Origin: Nipponacmea schrenckii
Taxonomy: Eukaryota; Mollusca; Gastropoda; Lottiidae
Length of the DNA: 64,000 nucleotides
Direction of reading: 5' to 3'
NCBI GenBank assembly: GCA_030562195.1
Contig: JAUJPP010000003.1
Coordinates: 27,001,398-27,065,397, forward strand
Shown: positions 60,061 to 64,000 of the stretch, in pieces
Layout of the letters: each line of letters opens with the position of its first letter
Numbering within the stretch: position 1 is the stretch's first letter
The notes under the pieces: model-generated
What the model was told of the DNA's origin: nothing
Database searches by the model: none
The model's input: the letters and a program-made list of their open reading frames with translations, nothing else
Made by a program: the position numbers and the translations under genes

Positions 60061-60961
60061 GGCTAAGTTTAGGTTTAACAGAGTCAATGATGGCTTATAC
60101 TATTTCTGCTTTTCTTTCACAGCTCAAACAAAGAAGTATATGTAAATCTAATTTGAATTTGATTTATTTTGAAAATAATTAAGAGGGAGACTGTACATGC
60201 TTTAACAAATCTTAAAATAAATAATAACAATATTATTCCAGTTACTCCCCTTTCTTTACTGTATTAATAGGGTGCAGTATTGCCAGTCATGTCTGACTTG
60301 AATCAAATGCTGTTGATTCTGATGATATTTCTAAGCTGTTTCGATGTTTTATCTCAATTTGCTTAACAATGTTAGATTGGAGCTCCAAAATTTCTGGCAA
60401 TGAATTTAGCATCTACATACAGTTGCATCAAAAGAAAATATAAGTATCACGAAAATAAATAGACAAATATTTCCAACATACAGCCCTGTTAAAACAGTGA
60501 AAATCAGAAAAATCAAAGATAATTATTTGATACACTCTGATCAAAATACAGCTCAAGATCTACAGATTATTAGGATCTTTTCTTCGTTAAACATCCAAAT
60601 ATCCATTCTTTGATTTTTCCAGATAATTCTTAACCTTTTACACCTGGGTGGTCTCATATAATGAAGAAAGTTTCCAAGACCAATTTCATAGATTTCAGAA
60701 ATGACATAAAATGAATGGAGTTTTACGTCCTAATCTTCCGCACCTAATCGTAAAAGGAAATATCTTCCACATAGCCACTATAACTATCGGTAAATGTATA
60801 ATCTAGAGCTGTATTTCCAATCAGATATCATAAGATTGCTGATACAGTTGGAATATGGCGGACAATAAAAAAGGAATATTATATTCCATAAAACAGTAGT
60901 GGTTATCACAGTATATGGTTCCGATGAAATAAATGATATCTGGGGATGATAGATGAGGATG
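60061..60961. other. Intergenic / DNAI2 3' UTR side, nothing firm
   Basis: Contains a SINE tail at about 60705-60755. No AATAAA is seen within several hundred bp of the DNAI2 stop on the minus strand; the nearest clear one is near 60162. Confidence 0.35.
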
Positions 60962-60975
60962 GTTTCCATGGTAAC
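60962..60975. promoter_or_regulatory. X-box-like motif, GTTTCCATGGTAAC
   Basis: Matches the loose RFX consensus RYYNYY-N2-RRNRAC; position 4 differs from the strict form. It lies one base beyond the DNAI2 stop codon and about 4.4 kb upstream of the KIF19 ATG. It could serve KIF19 at a distance or be chance; function is inferred only. Confidence 0.35.
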
Positions 60976-60976
60976 T

Positions 60977-61000
60977 TTAAGCTGCTTTATTATCAGATTC
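60977..61000 (-). CDS. DNAI2: DNAI2 last exon (7 codons and stop)
   Basis: ESDNKAA then TAA after the acceptor TTTTCAG. The tiny size makes this the least certain DNAI2 exon; the acidic, alanine-rich end suits the family. Confidence 0.55.
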   Translation of the reverse strand, partial: ESDNKAA

Positions 61001-63983
61001 CTGAAAATGAAAATAATTAACTATTTTAATAGAAATCTCACCATGACAATAGATTTTTATCAAGTAAGGAATAAGACAATATGATATTTAACAGGAAAAG
61101 TGTAAATCCATTTGATCTATTTTATAGGTCATTTGTTAACTGACCAGGCTGGGAATTGATCAGTATCAAACGGGACAAATATATACCGAGATGTTTGGCC
61201 TTAGGTGCAGCTATTAGACTAGAACCTCATGAAACTTAGCTGTTATTGTTCTTCAAAATGGTCACATCTATTAAAAGTTTCAATGACCAATATGTATATA
61301 TAAATAAGCTAAAATAGTCCAATGAATAAGTTAGATAATGTTGCATTGGACTTCTTGAGGAGCATGAACCTATTTAAAATACAGATTACACACACAACAA
61401 ACAATTACAACTAGGCTTACTCATGCACGTGCGATCGTGTAGATAAATATAAAGTCACGTCAAACTTAGACAATAATCTACTCTTGGCACAATGCCTGTA
61501 CCAATAAGTTGGATATTAGTCTATAAAAAGCTGTATTTTAATTTGAGGTAAATTCATCCGTTTGAATAAAGGATATTAACAAAAATATCTTCATTGGCTT
61601 AGGGTGGCAGACAGAATAATCTTCACCATTTTCATGACCAAGTGATCATTTAAATCAACCAATCAGAGAACTGTAAATACTTACAGGGTGACCGTTTGTT
61701 TTCTCTTCTTGGATTGGTGAATTCTGAAATAAAGGAACACATGAAAATAAAATTGAGTTTTACATTCTATGTCTCTGCACCTTAGATGGAAATGGCAAGA
61801 ATTGAAAATACAATTATTGTGGGGGGTTAACAGCTGGTATGAGGTGGGTGAGTTGTTGAAACTGTCCAGATCAACTTACAGTCTGTAGAAAACTAGGCTT
61901 TTAATTATTGAACTAATAAAATAAAACTGATAATCCAATTCCAGTTTCTATACTGTATTAGTTGGCATCCAATGAAAGCTGTTGTTTTAAGCTGTCAAAT
62001 TCAGTTCAATATTTTTTGAGCTTGCTTCAGGAATATTCCTTTTTTCATTCTTTGTATTAAATGATAGAGAGAAGTCATGAATTACAATTTTTGAAAAGGT
62101 AACATTTAATTAAGTTGGCTGGGAACAACCTTTTGAATGTTTCCAAAATTCATGAAATTACACGCTTTGAAAAAACATCTACCGATTTTTCCCCCAATCT
62201 CCCCAATTTTTTCATGACCTGTACACATGTATGGTGTAGAACCTGGGATGCTTATCTGATAGCACATCATCTCTCTGAATATAACAACGAATCAGCAGCA
62301 ACGACTACTTTCAAACATTGTTTTATCCCCCCGTTTTATACTAATGATAATTTAAAATCAAATAATAATCCAATAATCACCTTGCCCTGATCCATCTTTT
62401 CCTGATCAGAATTAGCTTGTGATTTCTTCTTTTCTGCAGCAATAATATCTTCAAATTCTTTCTTAGCTTTAGCTATTAAATCTTCTTCTGTTTCTTCAAG
62501 GTCATCTTGGGCTTCTTCTTCTTGCTGTAAATGAAACAGCAATATAGGGAGTTAATTCAGGCCAGGATTCAGAGAATGATAGACAGATTTTGTGGTGCAG
62601 TTCACTCTGATTACACTCTGTTCCTTTTAATTTAGTTCCTAATTATTGAAATCCTTGCTCATTGAAAAGGTTGATTAGCTGCTACCATTTTCCCAGGGTA
62701 TGCTTACACTACAAGACACCTGATATCACTTTTCATTATGACATGAGTACTCATTTATAATTGATCTACTTTCTCATGTGAAAAGATCAATAGCTGCTAC
62801 CAATATTTCAATTTAGCCCATAATTATGTTGTTTTGGGGTTTTGTTTTGCGGTTTAGTATATATATTGGTACAAGATTTCTATATGAAAGTTGCCATTAA
62901 AGCAACTTGCTAGCTGTAGATGATGGTTAATAATACATCTAACAATGAACCAAACTGCTTGCTTTGTGGACGCTGTAGAGCACAAATTGTGGACTAAATG
63001 ATCACCTTAAACAAGGCATGGCAGAATGGTGCGCCGAAACATGAGGAATTTTCTTGTTTATACAGTGTTAAACCACCAGATACAAATAGATTTCTATGTA
63101 ATTCCTTGTGTTTCAGAGAACTGTCAGCAGCTGGTGCCAGTAGTCCTTACAATTTTTACTCACAACTAATGATATGTGACTAAAACCACCAACTTTCACT
63201 TTGTCCTAGGCCAGTGCTTTTATAAGTCAATGCTCTCAACATCTAACACTTACCTTTTCTTTGCCTTCTTGTGAACTCTTTGTTCTTTCCTTGAGCTTCA
63301 TTTCTCTATGTCGACCCTCTAAAATCTTTTCTCTTCTCGTCTCTCTTTCTAACATCTTGAAATAAAAAGAAGTTTTCTAATTGAATCTTGAGTTAATAAG
63401 GATAAAGATTGGGTTAAATTTTGTACCAACATAGATGAACTTTTTGTACAGGAGCAAAGAGATACATCTTGTACATCGTAGAATGACTACCCACAACCTA
63501 TATATTTTTTTTTTCAACAAATTATGAGCCATTTCCAATCCACCAACCCTTCTAGCCATTTAATGTTTAGATAAAACCAACTATTCTGCTTACTAACCCT
63601 TTCTTTTCTTTATCTCACCCATAATATTTTAACTAACCCTTCAACTACTTACTGCTGTAACTTTAATCCCCACCCAACTACTTACTGCTGTAACTTTAAT
63701 CCCCACCCAACTACCTACTGCTGTAACTTTAATCCCCACCCAACTACTTACTGCTGTAACTTTAATCCCCACCCCACTACCTACTGCTGTAACTTTAATC
63801 CTCACCCCACTCTGAAGATAAAAACCAACTACTTACTGCTGTGACCAGGTTCTTCTCATTCCTCTGTAACTGGTATAAACCTTCTGATAGTTCTAATAAA
63901 GTAGTGGTACCATCCTGAGAACCGCATGCTACTAATTTAGCTTGTTCTTGGACTCGTAAACTGTGTAATGGTCCATCACAGAC
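60977..63983 (-). CDS. DNAI2: Axonemal dynein intermediate chain 2, C-terminal part (5' end outside window)
   Basis: DNAI2 is a WD-repeat intermediate chain of the outer dynein arm. It helps anchor the heavy chains to the axoneme of motile cilia and flagella. Five exons in the window give 151 C-terminal residues. They begin with the end of the WD-repeat propeller ([12 protein letters not shown]...[15 protein letters not shown]) and LQRNEKN. Then come [20 protein letters not shown] and an acidic tail. The WD end and the [26 protein letters not shown] segment are hallmarks of DNAI2, close to the human protein. Exons are 63837-63983, 63254-63355, 62381-62524, 61685-61723 and 60977-61000, all phase 0. 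It lies upstream of KIF19 on the same strand, as in human. Confidence 0.93.
61001..62380. other. DNAI2 3' introns (61001-61684, 61724-62380)
   Basis: A SINE tail (TTGAGTTTTACATTCTATG-TCTCTGCACCTTA) lies at about 61752-61795. Nothing else is seen. Confidence 0.4.
61685..61723 (-). CDS. DNAI2: DNAI2 micro-exon (13 codons)
   Basis: [13 protein letters not shown] between TTTCAG and CCT/GTAAGT, phase 0. Short and poorly conserved, but both splice sites are strong and the phase fits. Confidence 0.65.
62381..62524 (-). CDS. DNAI2: DNAI2 exon, acidic tail
   Basis: 48 codons beginning [20 protein letters not shown], then [14 protein letters not shown], matching human [20 protein letters not shown]. 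Runs from TTACAG to AAG/GTGATT. Confidence 0.9.
62525..63253. other. DNAI2 intron, nothing recognised
   Basis: AT-rich; AAAAGRT(T/C)-GATTAGCTGCTACCA-type sequence occurs twice near 62665 and 62785. No exon is supported. Confidence 0.4.
63254..63355 (-). CDS. DNAI2: DNAI2 exon with the charged helix
   Basis: 34 codons, [20 protein letters not shown] then [14 protein letters not shown], between TTCAAG and AAG/GTAAGT. Almost identical to the human [20 protein letters not shown] segment. Confidence 0.95.
63642..63842. repeat. 33-bp tandem array (~5 copies) including the DNAI2 donor
   Basis: Units start near 63645, 63678, 63711, 63744 and 63777 with CTACTTACTGCTGTAACTTT and AATCCCCACCCAA. The same CTACTTACTGCTGT occurs at 63829-63842, where it is the genuine exon/intron boundary. 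On the gene strand each unit reads ACAGCA/GTAAGTAG (one has GTAGGT). Confidence 0.92.
63837..63983 (-). CDS. DNAI2: DNAI2 exon, end of the WD propeller
   Basis: 147 nt, phase 0 at both ends, from CTTATAG to GCA/GTAAGT. Encodes [20 protein letters not shown] and on to [12 protein letters not shown], aligning with human DNAI2. The donor and six exon bases (ACAGCA) recur in a 33-bp array just downstream. Confidence 0.95.
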
Positions 63984-64000
63984 CTATAAGATAGAACAAT

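Overview
This is AT-rich animal nuclear DNA. Genes are split by GT-AG introns, and non-coding sequence is dominated by tandem repeats and small transposons. The protein sequences and repeat types (tRNA-derived SINEs, a Penelope-like element, many MITEs) suggest a lophotrochozoan, most likely a mollusc. The species cannot be fixed by eye.

Two ciliary genes lie head to tail on the minus strand. The 3' end of an axonemal dynein intermediate chain gene (DNAI2-like, last five coding exons) runs from 63983 down to its stop at 60977. About 4.5 kb downstream is a complete kinesin-8 gene orthologous to KIF19, with 19 inferred coding exons from the ATG at 56518 to the stop at 6964. The exon phases are consistent throughout and give about 922 residues. 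Human DNAI2 and KIF19 are also neighbours in this order and orientation on 17q25.1, so the pair looks like ancient microsynteny. DNAI2 is a subunit of the outer dynein arm that drives ciliary beating. KIF19 shortens axonemal microtubules at the tips of motile cilia. The two therefore belong to one cell programme, and two RFX X-box-like sites (37417-37430 and 60962-60975) fit shared ciliary regulation. At the left edge, three plus-strand exons (140-1207) belong to a gene I do not recognise.

Region by region: 1-1.2 kb, exons of the unknown gene; 1.2-6.6 kb, a 121-bp array and three MITE-like elements; 7-56.5 kb, KIF19, whose introns hold over a dozen unrelated tandem arrays (units 12 to 161 bp, roughly a third of the gene by eye); 56.5-61 kb, intergenic DNA with a decayed Penelope-like retroelement, a SINE and a 31-bp array; 61-64 kb, the DNAI2 3' end.

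The most unusual signal is that three separate tandem arrays (1201-1925, about 20660-23800, 63642-63842) have repeat units spanning an exon/intron junction. Each has amplified a 5' splice site with a few exon bases. Also notable are an apparent tandem duplication around KIF19 exons 10-11, probably an assembly or noisy-read problem, and a SINE that has itself been expanded internally by two arrays.
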